Assembly: GCA_905235355.1 (NCBI GenBank) | Contig: CAJOLM010000029.1 | Span: forward strand, 1 to 12,965 | Source of the DNA: an uncultured Elusimicrobiales bacterium | Lineage (GTDB): Bacteria; Elusimicrobiota; Elusimicrobia; Elusimicrobiales; Elusimicrobiaceae | Reading direction: 5' to 3' | DNA: 12,965 nt | In this document: one piece after another, positions 12,712-12,965 of the stretch | Layout: every line of letters begins with the position of its first letter | Numbering within the stretch: position 1 is the first letter of the stretch | Program-made: the position numbers and the translations under genes | Notes under the pieces: model-generated | The model's input: only the letters and a program-made list of their open reading frames with translations | What the model was told of the DNA's origin: nothing | Database searches by the model: none

Positions 12712-12965
12712 ATGAAAATCCCTTCCCTTCAATTAACTGAACAAGATTTTATTTCCCAGGGTAGTCATAAAAAGTGCTACCACTATCCGGGGCAGCCGCA
12801 GGCTTGTATTAAAATCCCCTATAATGCGGGGGGTGTAACGGATATTAATCGGGAAGTGTTTTATTTGACGCGGGTATTAAAGAACCGCGGCCCGCAAAGC
12901 GGTATTTTGCCGCGTTATTTCGGCAAAGTCAATACCAATTTTGGTCAAGGACATGCCTTTGAACT
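12712..12965 (+). CDS. YrbL-family protein, N-terminal part (runs off the window)
   Basis: An ATG at 12712, with AGGAG at 12702-12706, opens a frame that remains open for 84 codons to the right edge. The translation resembles the YrbL (PhoP-regulated) family, a branch of the protein-kinase-like fold: an N-terminal loop GSHKKCYHYPGQPQACIKI, where the final Lys matches the usual nucleotide-binding Lys of the fold, then NREVFYLTRVLKNRG and GILPRYFGKVNTNFGQGHAFEL. In E. coli yrbL is under PhoP control but its role is poorly known. Here it is 8 nt behind queA and so probably part of the same operon. The catalytic part lies beyond the edge, so activity cannot be judged. Family assignment is from remembered motifs and is fairly but not fully sure. 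Confidence 0.75.
   Translation, partial: MKIPSLQLTEQDFISQGSHKKCYHYPGQPQACIKIPYNAGGVTDINREVFYLTRVLKNRGPQSGILPRYFGKVNTNFGQGHAFE

Noticed and set aside
1..12965. Defence system, prophage, mobile element or CRISPR array
   Set aside because: Every gene is housekeeping or envelope-related, all on one strand with similar base use; no integrase, transposase, repeat-spacer array or phage gene was seen.

Overview
The window is about 13 kb of densely packed bacterial chromosome with every gene on the + strand. It looks like the genome of a gut-type Elusimicrobiota (Elusimicrobium-like) bacterium. That placement is an inference from three things: a solitary type IV pilin with the KKA/FTLIELL type of N-terminus, mid-range GC, and the mix of diderm and Firmicute-like gene orders (rpmE-prfA-prmC-murA, ruvA-ruvB-spoIID-queA). 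It has not been checked by any search. No tRNA, rRNA, CRISPR array, insertion sequence, phage or plasmid gene was recognised. The content is almost entirely core housekeeping.

Layout. (1) 1-640: the left edge holds a hairpin with a T tract that may terminate an upstream gene. It overlaps a good promoter for a type IV pilin-like gene at 124-639. (2) 640-3175: a translation block. An extended -10 promoter drives the L31 gene rpmE, which ends at a clear terminator. The release factor gene prfA and its partner methyltransferase prmC follow. Both rpmE and prfA are broken by frame-shifting deletions, although the rest of each protein is well conserved. (3) 3185-5675: murA (first step of peptidoglycan synthesis) overlaps folC (folate). 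(4) 5788-7335: a free-standing gene for a 515-residue coiled-coil protein of unknown role, with its own promoter and a strong terminator. (5) 7385-12965: a seven-gene operon with gaps of 8 nt or less: ddl, a small membrane protein, ruvA, ruvB, a SpoIID/LytB-type secreted enzyme, queA, and the start of a YrbL-family gene that runs off the right edge.

How the genes work together. murA, ddl and the SpoIID-like protein serve synthesis and remodelling of the cell wall. prfA and prmC form the termination-factor and GGQ-methylase pair. ruvA and ruvB form the Holliday-junction branch-migration motor. queA makes epoxyqueuosine in tRNA.

Most worth a second look: the two disrupted translation genes within 1.1 kb, in a window where four genes, including rpmE itself, end in the RF1-dependent UAG codon; a T12 tract filling the pilin promoter spacer; identically spaced TACAAT-N6-ATG arrangements at prmC and ruvA that suggest leaderless transcripts; a RuvA with altered acidic pin and helix-hairpin-helix glycines beside a RuvB with altered motifs; and the unexplained coiled-coil and membrane proteins. 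I did not find a convincing new multi-gene system.
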